A DNA stretch of 64,000 nucleotides from Pantoea sp. BAV 3049 (GTDB lineage: Bacteria; Pseudomonadota; Gammaproteobacteria; Enterobacterales; Enterobacteriaceae), in contig NZ_WHOY01000031.1 of NCBI RefSeq assembly GCF_009765445.1, positions 386,762 through 450,761 of the forward strand, given 5' to 3'. The notes below the pieces were generated by a model. The model was not told where the DNA came from. It did no database searches and saw only the letters and a program-made list of their open reading frames with translations. This document shows positions 33,780 to 42,861 of the stretch, piece by piece (position 1 is the stretch's first letter; each line of letters begins with the position of its first letter). Made by a program: the position numbers and the translations under genes.

Positions 33780-34340
33780 CTACGCATTTTCCGGCCGTTC
33801 GCTTACCACTTTGCCAAACGCCGCCGTAAGTAACGCGAGATCGCCCGCCAGGCTGGTTTCCACCGCCGTATGCCAGCTTGCGGGGTCAATTTGCCGCCAC
33901 TGGATATCGTAACCGCCATGAATGATCAGCTGCTCAAAGAACAGCCGTAGCGCACGGCCGTTACCGCGCAGGAAAGGATGTAAAACCGTCAGTTCGCAGT
34001 AATACCATGCCAGCCTCTCCACCAGCTGGTTTACCGGCAGGTCAGCCACGCCGATCTCCTCTTCCAGCGCCTGCATCAGCGCATTACCCTCTTTCTCGAT
34101 ATATTCGAAGTGGCAACAGGGTGTGTCGCCCAGTTGAATATCGACGCTGCGAAGTTCGCCCGCCCGATCGAGAACATCATGGAACAGTGCGCGATGCAAA
34201 GCTCGCAGATGTGGCAGCCCCGGATTGGGTGCGCCAAGATCGAGAGTGGTACCGCCCAGCAGGAAACTGGCGAGGAAATTTGCGTCCTGACGTTGCTGCC
34301 AGAGGGAAGTTTTTTGCTTATCGGTTAGCTTTCCGGACAT
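33780..34340 (-). CDS. fic: Fic-domain protein with YhfG antitoxin N-terminus fused (degenerate)
   Basis: The 186-residue protein carries a Fic core from about residue 33 (GLPHLRALHR, GDTPCCHFEYIEKEGNALMQ, then the Fic motif at 121-132). Residues 1-30 match E. coli YhfG, the small Fic antitoxin, not the normal Fic N-terminus: KLTDKQK, LW, NF and AS are conserved. No separate yhfG lies in the 82 bp between this gene and ppiA. The Fic motif reads HPFLRGNGRALR: His121 is kept, but the usual Asp/Glu is Arg125. In YhfG the inhibitory motif is SxxxEG; here it is S25FLLGG, with the Glu replaced by Gly. AMP transfer is therefore doubtful. The E. coli comparison is from memory. Confidence 0.85.
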   Translation of the reverse strand: MSGKLTDKQKTSLWQQRQDANFLASFLLGGTTLDLGAPNPGLPHLRALHRALFHDVLDRAGELRSVDIQLGDTPCCHFEYIEKEGNALMQALEEEIGVADLPVNQLVERLAWYYCELTVLHPFLRGNGRALRLFFEQLIIHGGYDIQWRQIDPASWHTAVETSLAGDLALLTAAFGKVVSERPENA

Positions 34341-34422
34341 GCTGCCTCCTTTGGCGGGGTCATCACTGCGTTGTGCAGACTTTCTGCACTCATTATAAGC
34401 AGCAATCCCCCGTCAGGAGGAT

Positions 34423-34995
34423 TTATGGCAGGACTTTCGCGGAAAGGATCACTACCGGCTTCACCGGGACATTCTGGTAAGGGCCGACGTTCTGCGACTG
34501 AACCTGAGAAATTTTGTCTGCCACATCCTGTCCTTTGACAACTTTACCGAACACGGCATAGCCAAAGTCACGCTGACCGTGGTCAAGGAAGGCGTTATCC
34601 GCAACGTTGATAAAGAACTGGCTGGTGGCGCTGTCTTTGTCGGCGGTGCGGGCCATAGAGATAGTGCCGCGCTTGTTCAGTAAACCGTTGTCCGCTTCGT
34701 TTTTAATCGGCGCGTTGGTCGGTTTCTGCTGCATGTCAGCGGTAAAACCGCCGCCCTGCACCATAAACCCAGGGATTACGCGATGAAAAGTGGTGTTGTT
34801 GTAGAACCCACTGTTGACGTAATCAACGAAGTTTTTTGTTGAAACCGGGGCCTTCTGATTATTGAGTTCCAGCTCAATATTGCCGGCTGACGTGGTCAGC
34901 AGTACGTGAGTATCTCCCTTCGCAGCCATCGCGGAAGCGGAAATCGTGGACAGCGCGAAAACAGTGGCAACCGCTGTCAAAGTACGTTTTAACAT
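34423..34995 (-). CDS. ppiA: Periplasmic cyclophilin PpiA
   Basis: PpiA is a periplasmic cyclophilin-type prolyl isomerase. The ATG at 34995 gives 190 residues, the E. coli length, beginning [20 protein letters not shown] with signal peptide cleavage after AMA. The cyclophilin core includes [15 protein letters not shown] and [15 protein letters not shown]. The frame is open 22 codons further upstream, but the signal peptide fixes the start. Confidence 0.96.
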   Translation of the reverse strand: MLKRTLTAVATVFALSTISASAMAAKGDTHVLLTTSAGNIELELNNQKAPVSTKNFVDYVNSGFYNNTTFHRVIPGFMVQGGGFTADMQQKPTNAPIKNEADNGLLNKRGTISMARTADKDSATSQFFINVADNAFLDHGQRDFGYAVFGKVVKGQDVADKISQVQSQNVGPYQNVPVKPVVILSAKVLP

Positions 34996-35130
34996 GAAAG
35001 ATTCCTTACTTAGGGCTACAGGCCAGAAAAACAAAGTTGATTCTAAAGAGGCGCTTACCAACGCGCCAGCGTTTTACCTTAATTTACTTGTCACATTTTG
35101 ACCGCAACCGATACCCTGCAGCGAAAAATG

Positions 35131-35144
35131 GTGATATTCATCAC
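35131..35144 (+). promoter_or_regulatory. FNR/CRP-like palindrome upstream of tsgA
   Basis: GTGATATTCATCAC is a perfect 5-4-5 inverted repeat that differs from the FNR consensus TTGAT-N4-ATCAA only at the outermost base of each arm. About 30 bp on, an AT-rich stretch (35165-35187) could hold a -10 element for tsgA. Which protein binds, if any, cannot be told from sequence. Confidence 0.35.
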
Positions 35145-35268
35145 GAAACTCATGAATATGAAACGAAATATTTCATTATTTATTTATGGCGATCACGAAA
35201 ATCGTTACACTGCCGACGCTTACCGTGAGCGTCCTGCTTCACGATCCCTCAGACTCACAGGTTCCACT

Positions 35269-36453
35269 ATGACTAATCGCGATCGAATCGGGCTTACCTG
35301 GATCAGCTTTTTCTCCTATGCGCTGACCGGCGCAGTTGTGATTGTTACCGGCATGGTGCTGGAAAATATTGCGGATTATTTCCACCTGCCAGTCGCGCAG
35401 ATGAGCAATACCTTTACCTTCCTTAACGCCGGTATTCTGGTGGCGGTGTTCCTGAACGCCTGGCTGATGGAGATCATCCCGCTGAAGCGCCAGCTGATAT
35501 TCGGCTTTGTGCTGATGGTGCTGGCGGTGCTGGGGCTGATGACCAGCCACAATCTGAGCGTCTTCTCGCTGTGTATGTTCGTGCTGGGGGTGGTCAGTGG
35601 CATCACCATGTCGATCGGCACCTTCCTGATCACCCATCTGTATGAAGGACGGCAACGCGGCTCGCGCCTGCTGTTCACCGACTCCTTCTTCAGTATGGCA
35701 GGAACCATTTTCCCGATCATCGCCGCGGCTATCCTCGCACGTTCTCTGCCATGGTACTGGGTATATGCCTGCATTGGCGTGATTTATGTGGCGATTTTCG
35801 TACTGGCGTTATGTTTTGAGTTCCCAGTGCTGGGCAAAAAAGCCGCGAGCCAGCAGACGGCTGAAAAGGAAAAATGGGGGGTTGGCGTGCTGTTCCTGTC
35901 GATTGCCGCCCTGTGCTACATCCTTGGTCAGCTGGGCTTTATCGGCTGGGTGCCGCAGTATGCCACTAAAAATATGGGCATGGACCTGACTCAGGCCGGT
36001 GGGCTGGTTGGCAACTTCTGGACCTCTTACATGATCGGTATGTGGGCGTTCAGCGCCATTCTGCGCTTCTTCGATCCGCAGCGCATTGTGACCGTGCTGG
36101 CTCTGCTGGCGACCGTACTGATGTACTGGTTTGTCAGCAGCAGCGATGCTTCCATGCTGAAGTGGATTATGATCAGCCTGGGCTTCTGCTCCAGCGCTAT
36201 CTACACCACCATCATTACGCTGGGCTCGCTGCAGACCAAAGTTTCCTCGCCGAAGCTGGTGAACTTTATTCTGACCTGCGGCACCGTGGGCACCATGCTG
36301 ACCTTCGTGGTCACCGGCCCGATTGTGGAAAAAAGTGGGCCGCACGCGGCGCTGATGACCACCACCGGACTGTACGCGGTCGTGTTCGTGATGTGTCTGT
36401 TGCTGGGCTTCGTCAGCAAGCATAAACAGCCCGGACATATGTCCTTGCACTGA
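35269..36453 (+). CDS. tsgA: MFS transporter TsgA
   Basis: TsgA is a 12-helix major-facilitator inner-membrane protein of unknown substrate. With the ATG at 35269 it has 394 residues starting [20 protein letters not shown], close to the E. coli length of 393. The frame is open upstream to 35098, but those codons carry no membrane or family signal and are rejected. A bidirectional terminator follows. Confidence 0.94.
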   Translation: MTNRDRIGLTWISFFSYALTGAVVIVTGMVLENIADYFHLPVAQMSNTFTFLNAGILVAVFLNAWLMEIIPLKRQLIFGFVLMVLAVLGLMTSHNLSVFSLCMFVLGVVSGITMSIGTFLITHLYEGRQRGSRLLFTDSFFSMAGTIFPIIAAAILARSLPWYWVYACIGVIYVAIFVLALCFEFPVLGKKAASQQTAEKEKWGVGVLFLSIAALCYILGQLGFIGWVPQYATKNMGMDLTQAGGLVGNFWTSYMIGMWAFSAILRFFDPQRIVTVLALLATVLMYWFVSSSDASMLKWIMISLGFCSSAIYTTIITLGSLQTKVSSPKLVNFILTCGTVGTMLTFVVTGPIVEKSGPHAALMTTTGLYAVVFVMCLLLGFVSKHKQPGHMSLH

Positions 36454-36465
36454 CAGTTACAGACG

Positions 36466-36492
36466 AAAAAGCCGGGATTTCCCGGCTTTTTT
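36466..36492. terminator. Bidirectional terminator between tsgA and codA
   Basis: A stem of GCCGGG (36471-36476) and CCCGGC (36481-36486) with a 4-nt loop is flanked by A5 on the left and T6 on the right. It ends tsgA on the plus strand and codA on the minus strand. Confidence 0.9.
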
Positions 36493-36505
36493 CCTCCATT
36501 CCCGG

Positions 36506-37786
36506 CTACCTTTTAAAATCTACGTACTCGCTTTCAGCCAGATGGATGGTGGTCTCCGCCGGTTTAGTTTCCGCAATAACCCGCCCGTGGCGGATTGAAT
36601 AGCGGGTTGGTACCTGGCGGCGCAGCGCATCAAAGCCATTTTCAGCAGGTAAAATAATCAGGTTGGCGCTGTTGCCAGTCTGGATGCCGTAATCCTTCAA
36701 CTGCATCGTTCTGGCACTGTTATCGGTGATCAGCTTGATCCCCTCATCCAGCTGGCCGTAGCCCATCAGCTGGCAGACATGCATCCCCATCTGCAATACC
36801 TGAAGCATATTGGCGGTCCCCAGCGGATACCAGGGATCGAATACGTCGTCATGCCCGAAGCAGACGTTGATATCGGCCTCCAGCATCTCCTTCACCCGCG
36901 TGATACCACGCCGTTTCGGATAGGTATCAAAACGGCCCTGCAGGTGGATATTCACCAGCGGGTTGGCAACGAAATTAATACCGGACAGCTTCAGCAGACG
37001 GAACAGGCGTGAAGTATAAGCCCCGTTATAGGAGTGCATGGCGGTGGTATGGCTGGCGGTTACTCGCGCACCCATTTTCTCGCGCAGCGCCAGAGCGGCG
37101 ACGGTTTCCACAAAGCGTGACTGCTCATCGTCAATTTCGTCACAATGCACATCGACCATGCGTTGATACTTCTGCGCCAGCGCGAAGGTTTTGTGCAGTG
37201 ACTCCACGCCGTATTCACGGGTAAATTCAAAATGTGGAATGGCCCCGACCACATCCGCTCCTAACTTTAACGCCTCTTCCAGCAGCGCTTCGCCGTCCGG
37301 ATAGGAGAGAATACCCTCCTGTGGAAAAGCGACCAGCTGGATATCGACCCACGGCGCCATCTCCTCTTTCACCTCCAGCATCGCCCGCAGCGCTATCAGC
37401 GAGGGATCGGAAACGTCAACGTGGGTACGAACATGCTGAATACCGTTAGCAATCTGCCACTTCAGCGTCTGCCGGGCGCGCATCTTCACGTCTTCATGGC
37501 TCAGCAGAGCCTTGCGCTCGGCCCAGCGTTCAATCCCTTCAAACAGCGTGCCGGATTCGTTCCAGGCCGGTTCACCCGCCGTCTGCGTAGTATCAAGATG
37601 GATATGGGGTTCTATATAGGGTGGGAAGGCCAGGCCCCCTTCCGCATCCAGCGAGCCCTCAACGGGCGCATTTTGCGGCTGTGGCGAGAGAGAGGCTATT
37701 TTGCCGTCGCGGATAGCGATCTGCCATAACCCTTCACGCCAGGGTAAACGAACATGATTAATCCATTTCAAATGAACAGCCTGCAT
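36506..37786 (-). CDS. codA: Cytosine deaminase
   Basis: CodA converts cytosine to uracil and ammonia in pyrimidine salvage. The ATG at 37786 gives 426 residues, one fewer than E. coli CodA, and is preceded by GAGGAG; an in-frame start 15 bp upstream is less likely. Metal ligands are seen in [13 protein letters not shown] (His-x-His), [11 protein letters not shown] and [10 protein letters not shown]. In E. coli codA is cotranscribed with the permease codB elsewhere; no codB is present here, and this gene sits alone between tsgA and nirB. Confidence 0.95.
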   Translation of the reverse strand: MQAVHLKWINHVRLPWREGLWQIAIRDGKIASLSPQPQNAPVEGSLDAEGGLAFPPYIEPHIHLDTTQTAGEPAWNESGTLFEGIERWAERKALLSHEDVKMRARQTLKWQIANGIQHVRTHVDVSDPSLIALRAMLEVKEEMAPWVDIQLVAFPQEGILSYPDGEALLEEALKLGADVVGAIPHFEFTREYGVESLHKTFALAQKYQRMVDVHCDEIDDEQSRFVETVAALALREKMGARVTASHTTAMHSYNGAYTSRLFRLLKLSGINFVANPLVNIHLQGRFDTYPKRRGITRVKEMLEADINVCFGHDDVFDPWYPLGTANMLQVLQMGMHVCQLMGYGQLDEGIKLITDNSARTMQLKDYGIQTGNSANLIILPAENGFDALRRQVPTRYSIRHGRVIAETKPAETTIHLAESEYVDFKR

Positions 37787-37936
37787 GGAAACGCTCCTCA
37801 ACGTCAGTAGTCTCTGTTAACCATACCACTGTTTTGAGGCCGTGCACGGCTGATTGGCCAGGACGCTGATTTGGCCTCGCAAAGTAAAGTTGAAGAATAT
37901 CCGCAGGTTAGTAAAAACATCGGGAAATCAGCAATC

Positions 37937-37952
37937 TACCCATAAAGGAGTA
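37937..37952 (+). promoter_or_regulatory. NarL/NarP 7-2-7 site of nirB
   Basis: TACCCAT-AA-AGGAGTA is an inverted pair of NarL-type heptamers. Its centre (37944.5) is 69.5 bp upstream of the inferred transcription start near 38014, the position of the NarL/NarP site in the E. coli nirB promoter. Confidence 0.8.
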
Positions 37953-37965
37953 TTTAAAAAGCGTA

Positions 37966-37979
37966 TTGATATACATCAA
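37966..37979 (+). promoter_or_regulatory. FNR box of the nirB promoter
   Basis: TTGATATACATCAA is a perfect FNR consensus, TTGAT-N4-ATCAA. Its centre is 37972.5. With a -10 element TATTGT at 38001-38006 the start falls near 38014, placing FNR at -41.5, the class II position. It predicts anaerobic, nitrate/nitrite-responsive expression of nirBD. Confidence 0.92.
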
Positions 37980-38036
37980 TACCCCCTCTGCTTTGCGCGC
38001 TATTGTAGCGGCATAATTTTGCAATGTGAGGCAAAA

Positions 38037-40571
38037 ATGAGCACCCGACTCGTCATTATTGGCAACGGCATGGTTGGACATCGTCTGATCGAAGAACTGG
38101 TTGAGAAAGCCGTTCCAGGCCAGTTTGCCATCACCGTTTTTTGCGAAGAACCCCGCGTGGCCTACGACCGCGTGCACCTCTCCGCCTATTTCTCCCATCA
38201 TACTGCTGAAGAGCTGTCGCTGGTTTCTGAAGGCTTTTACCAGAAGCACAATATTGAAGTGCTGGTTGGTGAACGCGCCATCACCCTGAACCGCAAGGAA
38301 AAGGTCATCTACTCCAGCACCGGCCGCGCCGTCTACTACGACAAACTGGTGCTGGCTACTGGCTCCTATCCGTGGGTTCCGCCGATTAAAGGGGCTGAAG
38401 GTCAGGACTGCTTCGTTTATCGCACCATTGAAGACCTCAACGCGATTGAAGCCTGCGCACGCCGCAGCAAACGTGGCGCTGTGGTGGGCGGTGGCTTGCT
38501 GGGGCTGGAAGCCGCGGGCGCGCTGAAGAACCTCGGCATTGAAACCCACGTGATCGAATTTGCCCCGGTGCTGATGGCCGAACAGCTGGATCCCATGGGT
38601 GGACAGCAGCTGCGACAGAAAATCGAACGGATGGGCGTGTTTGTTCATACCAGCAAGAACACTCAGCAGATCGTCGACCGCCCCGGTGGTGGCAAAACCA
38701 TGGAGTTTGCCGACGGCAGCGAGCTGGAGATCGATTTTATTGTCTTCTCTACCGGTATTCGCCCGCAGGATAAACTCGCCCGCCAGTCAGAGCTGCCGTT
38801 AGGCCAGCGCGGCGGCGTTCTGATCAACGATCAGTGCCAGACTGAAGACCCGGACATCTATGCCATCGGCGAATGCGCCGCCTGGCAGAACCGCATCTAT
38901 GGTCTGGTGGCTCCGGGCTATAAGATGGCGCAGGTGACCGCAGACAAGCTGCTGGGCAACGACAATGCTTTCATTGGGGCGGATATGAGCGCCAAACTGA
39001 AGCTGATGGGTGTGGATGTCGGCGGGATAGGTGATGCCCATGGCCGTACCGAAGGCGCGCGCAGCTATGTTTATCTCGATGAGAACAAAGAGGTTTACAA
39101 GCGTCTGGTGGTCAGCGCCGACAACAAGACACTGCTTGGCGCGGTGCTGGTTGGCGACACCAGTGACTACGGCAATCTGCTGCAGCTGATGCTCAATGCC
39201 ATTGAGCTGCCGGAGCACCCGGACACGCTGATCCTCCCGGTACATGCGGGCAGCAAACCGGCCATCGGCGTTGAATCACTGCCTGAAACAGCACAGATTT
39301 GCTCATGCTTCGACGTGACCAAAGGCGACCTGGTCAAAGCCATTCAGAACGGTTGCCACACCGTGGCAGCACTCAAGGCGGACACCAAAGCGGGCACTGG
39401 CTGCGGCGGCTGCGTGCCGTTGATGACCCAGGTGCTGAACGCCGAGTTGAGCAGCCAGGGCATCGAAGTGAATCACAATCTTTGTGAGCATTTCAGCTAC
39501 TCCCGTCAGGAGCTGTATCACCTGATCCGCGTTGAAGAGATCAAAACATTCGACCAGCTACTGGCGAAATACGGCAAAGGTTACGGCTGCGAGGTCTGTA
39601 AGCCCACGGTCGGTTCCCTGCTGGCCTCCTGCTGGAATGAATACGTGTTGAAGCCACAGCACACTGCCCTGCAGGACAGTAATGACAACTTCCTGGGCAA
39701 TATCCAGAAAGATGGCACCTACTCAGTGATCCCACGCTCTGCGGGCGGCGAAATCACGCCGGAAGGTCTGATGGCGATTGGCGAAATTGGCCGTCGCTAC
39801 AATCTCTACACCAAAATCACCGGCTCACAGCGTATCGGCCTGTTTGGCGCGCAGAAAGATGACCTGCCCGCTATCTGGAAACAGCTGATTGCCGCAGGCT
39901 TTGAAACCGGCCATGCCTATGCCAAAGCACTGCGCATGGCAAAAACCTGCGTGGGCAGCAGCTGGTGCCGCTTTGGCGTGGGTGACAGCGTTGGTCTGGG
40001 CGTCGAGCTGGAAAACCGTTACAAAGGCATCCGTACGCCACACAAGATGAAGTTCGGCGTATCTGGCTGCACCCGTGAATGTGCCGAAGCACAGGGTAAA
40101 GATGTCGGCGTGATTGCTACCGAAAAGGGCTGGAACCTTTACGTCTGCGGCAATGGCGGGATGAAGCCGCGCCATGCAGACCTGCTGGCGGCCGATCTGG
40201 ATCGTGAAACCCTGATCCGCTATCTCGACCGTTTTATGATGCTGTATATCCGCACTGCCGATAAGCTCCAGCGCACCTCGCTGTGGCTGGAGAGCCTGGA
40301 AGGCGGCATCGGCTACCTGCAGCAGGTGATTATTCACGACAAACTGGGCCTTAACGCACAGCTGGAAGCTGAAGTTGCCCGCCTGCGCGAAGGTTTCACC
40401 TGCGAATGGCAGGCAACCGTCAGCGACAGCAGCCAGCTGGCCCGCTTCTCGCACTTTATTAACAATACGCAGCGTGACCCGCTGGTACAGGTAGTGACCG
40501 AGCGCGATCAGCACCGTCCGGCCCGCCCGGATGAGCGTATTCCTGTGGTCCTGCTGGAGGAGCAACCATGA
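38037..40571 (+). CDS. nirB: NADH-dependent nitrite reductase large subunit
   Basis: NirB is the cytoplasmic siroheme enzyme that reduces nitrite to ammonia with NADH. The ATG at 38037 gives 844 residues, close to E. coli (847). An N-terminal FAD/NAD(P)-binding domain (VIIGNGMVGHR) spans about residues 1-320. A BFD-like [2Fe-2S] domain with CSCFD and GTGCGGC spans about 420-470. The siroheme/[4Fe-4S] ligands lie in TCVGSSWCRFG (about 637-647) and SGCTRECAEA (about 675-684). nirD overlaps its end by 4 bp. The frame is open upstream through the promoter sites, which rules out a longer start. Confidence 0.97.
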   Translation: MSTRLVIIGNGMVGHRLIEELVEKAVPGQFAITVFCEEPRVAYDRVHLSAYFSHHTAEELSLVSEGFYQKHNIEVLVGERAITLNRKEKVIYSSTGRAVYYDKLVLATGSYPWVPPIKGAEGQDCFVYRTIEDLNAIEACARRSKRGAVVGGGLLGLEAAGALKNLGIETHVIEFAPVLMAEQLDPMGGQQLRQKIERMGVFVHTSKNTQQIVDRPGGGKTMEFADGSELEIDFIVFSTGIRPQDKLARQSELPLGQRGGVLINDQCQTEDPDIYAIGECAAWQNRIYGLVAPGYKMAQVTADKLLGNDNAFIGADMSAKLKLMGVDVGGIGDAHGRTEGARSYVYLDENKEVYKRLVVSADNKTLLGAVLVGDTSDYGNLLQLMLNAIELPEHPDTLILPVHAGSKPAIGVESLPETAQICSCFDVTKGDLVKAIQNGCHTVAALKADTKAGTGCGGCVPLMTQVLNAELSSQGIEVNHNLCEHFSYSRQELYHLIRVEEIKTFDQLLAKYGKGYGCEVCKPTVGSLLASCWNEYVLKPQHTALQDSNDNFLGNIQKDGTYSVIPRSAGGEITPEGLMAIGEIGRRYNLYTKITGSQRIGLFGAQKDDLPAIWKQLIAAGFETGHAYAKALRMAKTCVGSSWCRFGVGDSVGLGVELENRYKGIRTPHKMKFGVSGCTRECAEAQGKDVGVIATEKGWNLYVCGNGGMKPRHADLLAADLDRETLIRYLDRFMMLYIRTADKLQRTSLWLESLEGGIGYLQQVIIHDKLGLNAQLEAEVARLREGFTCEWQATVSDSSQLARFSHFINNTQRDPLVQVVTERDQHRPARPDERIPVVLLEEQP

Positions 40572-40894
40572 GCAAATGGCATCCCGTCTGTGCCTTAGAG
40601 AGCATCCTGCCCGCCACCGGCGTCTGTGCATTGGTGGCAGGCCGTCAGGTCGCTCTCTTCCGTCCCTCAGCAGAGGAAACGGTTTATGCCCTGAGTAATA
40701 TTGATCCTTTTGCTCAGGCCAGCGTACTATCACGCGGCATAATTGCCGAACATCAGGATGCACTGTGGGTTGCCAGCCCGCTGAAAAAGCAGCGCTTTCG
40801 CCTGAGCGATGGCCTGTGCATGGAGGATGCCGACCGCTCGATTGCGGCATGGCCCGCCAGAGTGCGGGATGGCCAGGTTGAAGTGGCTGTCTGA
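40568..40894 (+). CDS. nirD: Nitrite reductase small subunit (Rieske-like)
   Basis: NirD is the small Rieske-fold subunit of NADH nitrite reductase. It has 108 residues starting MSKWHPVCALESILPATGVC, the normal length. In the NirD family the cluster-binding residues of true Rieske proteins are missing, and I see no CxH pairs here. It is coupled to nirB by a 4-bp overlap. In E. coli nirC follows; here a terminator does. Confidence 0.95.
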   Translation: MSKWHPVCALESILPATGVCALVAGRQVALFRPSAEETVYALSNIDPFAQASVLSRGIIAEHQDALWVASPLKKQRFRLSDGLCMEDADRSIAAWPARVRDGQVEVAV

Positions 40895-40911
40895 CTCCTG
40901 ACTTCTCTTGT

Positions 40912-40936
40912 GGCCGCGCTTAGCGGCCCTTTTTTA
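40912..40936 (+). terminator. Intrinsic terminator between nirD and cysG
   Basis: A 6-bp GC-only stem (GGCCGC at 40912-40917, GCGGCC at 40923-40928) with a 5-nt loop is followed by one C and T7. It lies in the place where nirC would be in E. coli and should reduce read-through from nirBD into cysG. Confidence 0.85.
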
Positions 40937-40952
40937 TTACTGTGAGCGTCGT

Positions 40953-42317
40953 ATGGATTATCTCCCGTTATTCTGCCAACTGCGTGGCAAAGCCTGTCTG
41001 CTGGTTGGCGGTGGCGAGGTTGCCGAGCGCAAGGCCCGGCTGTTACTGAAAACCGGTGCGAACCTGCGGGTTTGTGCAACGCATTTTTCGCCGCAGTTTC
41101 AGCTGTGGCAGCAGACAGGAGAAGTGACGCTGACGGAAGCGCACTTTTCACCAGGGATGATCGATGAGTGCTGGCTGGTTATCGCCGCCACGGATAATGA
41201 ACGGGTCAATCAGCAGGTCAGCGAGGCAGCCGAAGCACAACGCATATTCTGCAATGTGGTTGATGCTCCTGAAGGTGCCAGCGTGATTATGCCCTCCATC
41301 GTTGACCGCTCGCCGTTGATGATCGCCATCTCCAGCGGCGGTACTGCACCAGTGATGGCCCGTCTGCTGCGCGAAAAAATTGAGGCGATACTGCCTCAGC
41401 ATCTGGGAAAAATGGCCGCGTGGGCGGGTTCCCTGCGCCAGCGGGTGAAAGATCAGTTCAGCGAGATGGGGCAACGCAGACGCTTCTGGGAGAAAGTCTT
41501 CAACCACGATCGTCTGGCGCAGACGCTGGCTAACCAGGATGCAGCACAGGCGGAAAAACTGACCGAAGCCCTGTTTAGTGAGCCGCTGGAGCATAAAGGC
41601 GAAGTGGTGCTGGTCGGCGCCGGGCCGGGCGATGCCGGTTTACTGACCCTGAAAGGGCTGCAGCAGATCCAGCAAGCCGATATTGTGGTGTATGACCGGT
41701 TGGTTTCCGATGAGGTGATGGAGCTGGTCCGCCGCGATGCTGAGCGGATCTTTGTGGGAAAACGGGCGGGCTTCCACTGTGTGCCGCAGGAATCTATTAA
41801 TCAGATCCTGCTGGAACAGGCACAGCGCGGTAAACGTGTGGTGCGTCTGAAAGGCGGCGATCCCTTTATCTTTGGCCGCGGTGCAGAAGAGCTGGAGGCG
41901 CTCCTGAATGCGGATATTCCTTTCTCCGTGGTGCCAGGCATTACTGCAGCTTCCGGCTGTTCGGCCTACAGCGGCATCCCGCTAACCCACCGGGATTATG
42001 CCCAGAGCGTCAGGCTGGTCACCGGCCACGTGCAGAATAACGGCTCGCTGGACTGGGAAAACCTCGCCGCAGAGAAGCAAACACTGGTGTTTTATATGGG
42101 CCTGTCGCAGGCCGGAGAAATTCAGCAGCAGCTGATCGCTCATGGCATGGAAAGCACCATGCCAGTAGCGCTGGTGGAAAGAGGCACTTCCACGCAGCAG
42201 CGCGTGGTCAGCGGCACGCTGGCAGAATTGAGCACGCTTGCCACAGAGGTCAGCAGTCCGGCGCTGATTATCGTTGGCCGGGTGGTAGCCCTGCGCGAAC
42301 GGCTACGCTGGTTCTGA
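40953..42317 (+). CDS. cysG: Siroheme synthase CysG (trifunctional)
   Basis: CysG methylates uroporphyrinogen III twice, oxidises precorrin-2 and inserts iron, making the siroheme that NirB and sulfite reductase need. The ATG at 40953 gives 454 residues. The N-terminal dehydrogenase/chelatase half has the NAD motif [11 protein letters not shown]. The C-terminal methyltransferase half starts near residue 212 with [15 protein letters not shown] and includes [14 protein letters not shown]. It has no start-proximal overlap with nirD and lies after a terminator, so it likely has some own transcription. Confidence 0.97.
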   Translation: MDYLPLFCQLRGKACLLVGGGEVAERKARLLLKTGANLRVCATHFSPQFQLWQQTGEVTLTEAHFSPGMIDECWLVIAATDNERVNQQVSEAAEAQRIFCNVVDAPEGASVIMPSIVDRSPLMIAISSGGTAPVMARLLREKIEAILPQHLGKMAAWAGSLRQRVKDQFSEMGQRRRFWEKVFNHDRLAQTLANQDAAQAEKLTEALFSEPLEHKGEVVLVGAGPGDAGLLTLKGLQQIQQADIVVYDRLVSDEVMELVRRDAERIFVGKRAGFHCVPQESINQILLEQAQRGKRVVRLKGGDPFIFGRGAEELEALLNADIPFSVVPGITAASGCSAYSGIPLTHRDYAQSVRLVTGHVQNNGSLDWENLAAEKQTLVFYMGLSQAGEIQQQLIAHGMESTMPVALVERGTSTQQRVVSGTLAELSTLATEVSSPALIIVGRVVALRERLRWF

Positions 42318-42366
42318 ATTCTTACCTATACTGATTTTTAACACCTTTCAGCCGCAGGGAAATTGC

Positions 42367-42807
42367 ATGAATCGCCTCTGGATTGCCGTATTGCTGGCCG
42401 GGTTCAGCCAGCTGAGTTCCGCCGCCACGCCCGACTATTCAGTCCTGAAGGGGCGCTGGCAGGTGGAAGGTGTGCAGGTGGACAGCAGTGGCATTCAGGC
42501 CGTGGTGGTTAACGATCCACAATATATGGGGGCAGAAGTCACCTTCTCCTCCGGCAAGATCGTCTGGACCAAAGGCACCAAAGATCGGGCCATCGATCCT
42601 GCCACGGATAACTGCACCAGCACGCCTGAACTGACTCCAGCCGATAAGAACGATCCTGAACAGAGCTACCAGGTTGCAGGAGGATTTAACGTGCTCTGTG
42701 GCAAACACCCCTGGGGACCGGGCGCAGTGGTGACGGTACCAGTGAAAGGCACGATGACGCTGTACTGGTATGACGGGGCGATTCTGGCGCTGAAAAAGGC
42801 AGGCTGA
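42367..42807 (+). CDS. Unrecognised exported protein
   Basis: I do not recognise this 146-residue protein. It has a clear Sec signal peptide (MNRLWIAVLLAGFSQLSSAA, cleaved near residue 19-20). The mature part is small and rich in beta-prone Val/Thr/Gly segments. It has exactly two cysteines, one in DNCTST and one in NVLCGKHPWG, which could form a disulfide. There are no membrane segments after the signal and no lipobox. It lies between cysG and the convergent trpS, a place that holds yhfL-type genes in E. coli. GCAGGGAAATTGC precedes the ATG. Confidence 0.75.
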   Translation: MNRLWIAVLLAGFSQLSSAATPDYSVLKGRWQVEGVQVDSSGIQAVVVNDPQYMGAEVTFSSGKIVWTKGTKDRAIDPATDNCTSTPELTPADKNDPEQSYQVAGGFNVLCGKHPWGPGAVVTVPVKGTMTLYWYDGAILALKKAG

Positions 42808-42817
42808 GTGGCGGGAT

Positions 42818-42848
42818 CACCAGAAGCGGAAAGGCTCCGCTTCTGGTG
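42818..42848. terminator. Long hairpin between the exported-protein gene and trpS
   Basis: A 13-bp perfect stem (CACCAGAAGCGGA at 42818-42830, TCCGCTTCTGGTG at 42836-42848) with a 5-nt loop lies in the 54-bp gap between convergent stop codons. It has no T-run on either side, so it may act as a weak or Rho-assisted terminator, or protect 3' ends. Confidence 0.6.
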
Positions 42849-42861
42849 TAAAGTTCAGTGC

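Noticed and set aside
34341-34422. A separate yhfG gene between fic and ppiA
   Set aside because: Only 82 bp remain and no reading frame matches YhfG; its N-terminus is instead the start of the fic gene.
35098-35268. 57-codon upstream extension of tsgA
   Set aside because: It carries no family sequence, covers the candidate regulatory palindrome, and the ATG at 35269 gives the standard TsgA length.
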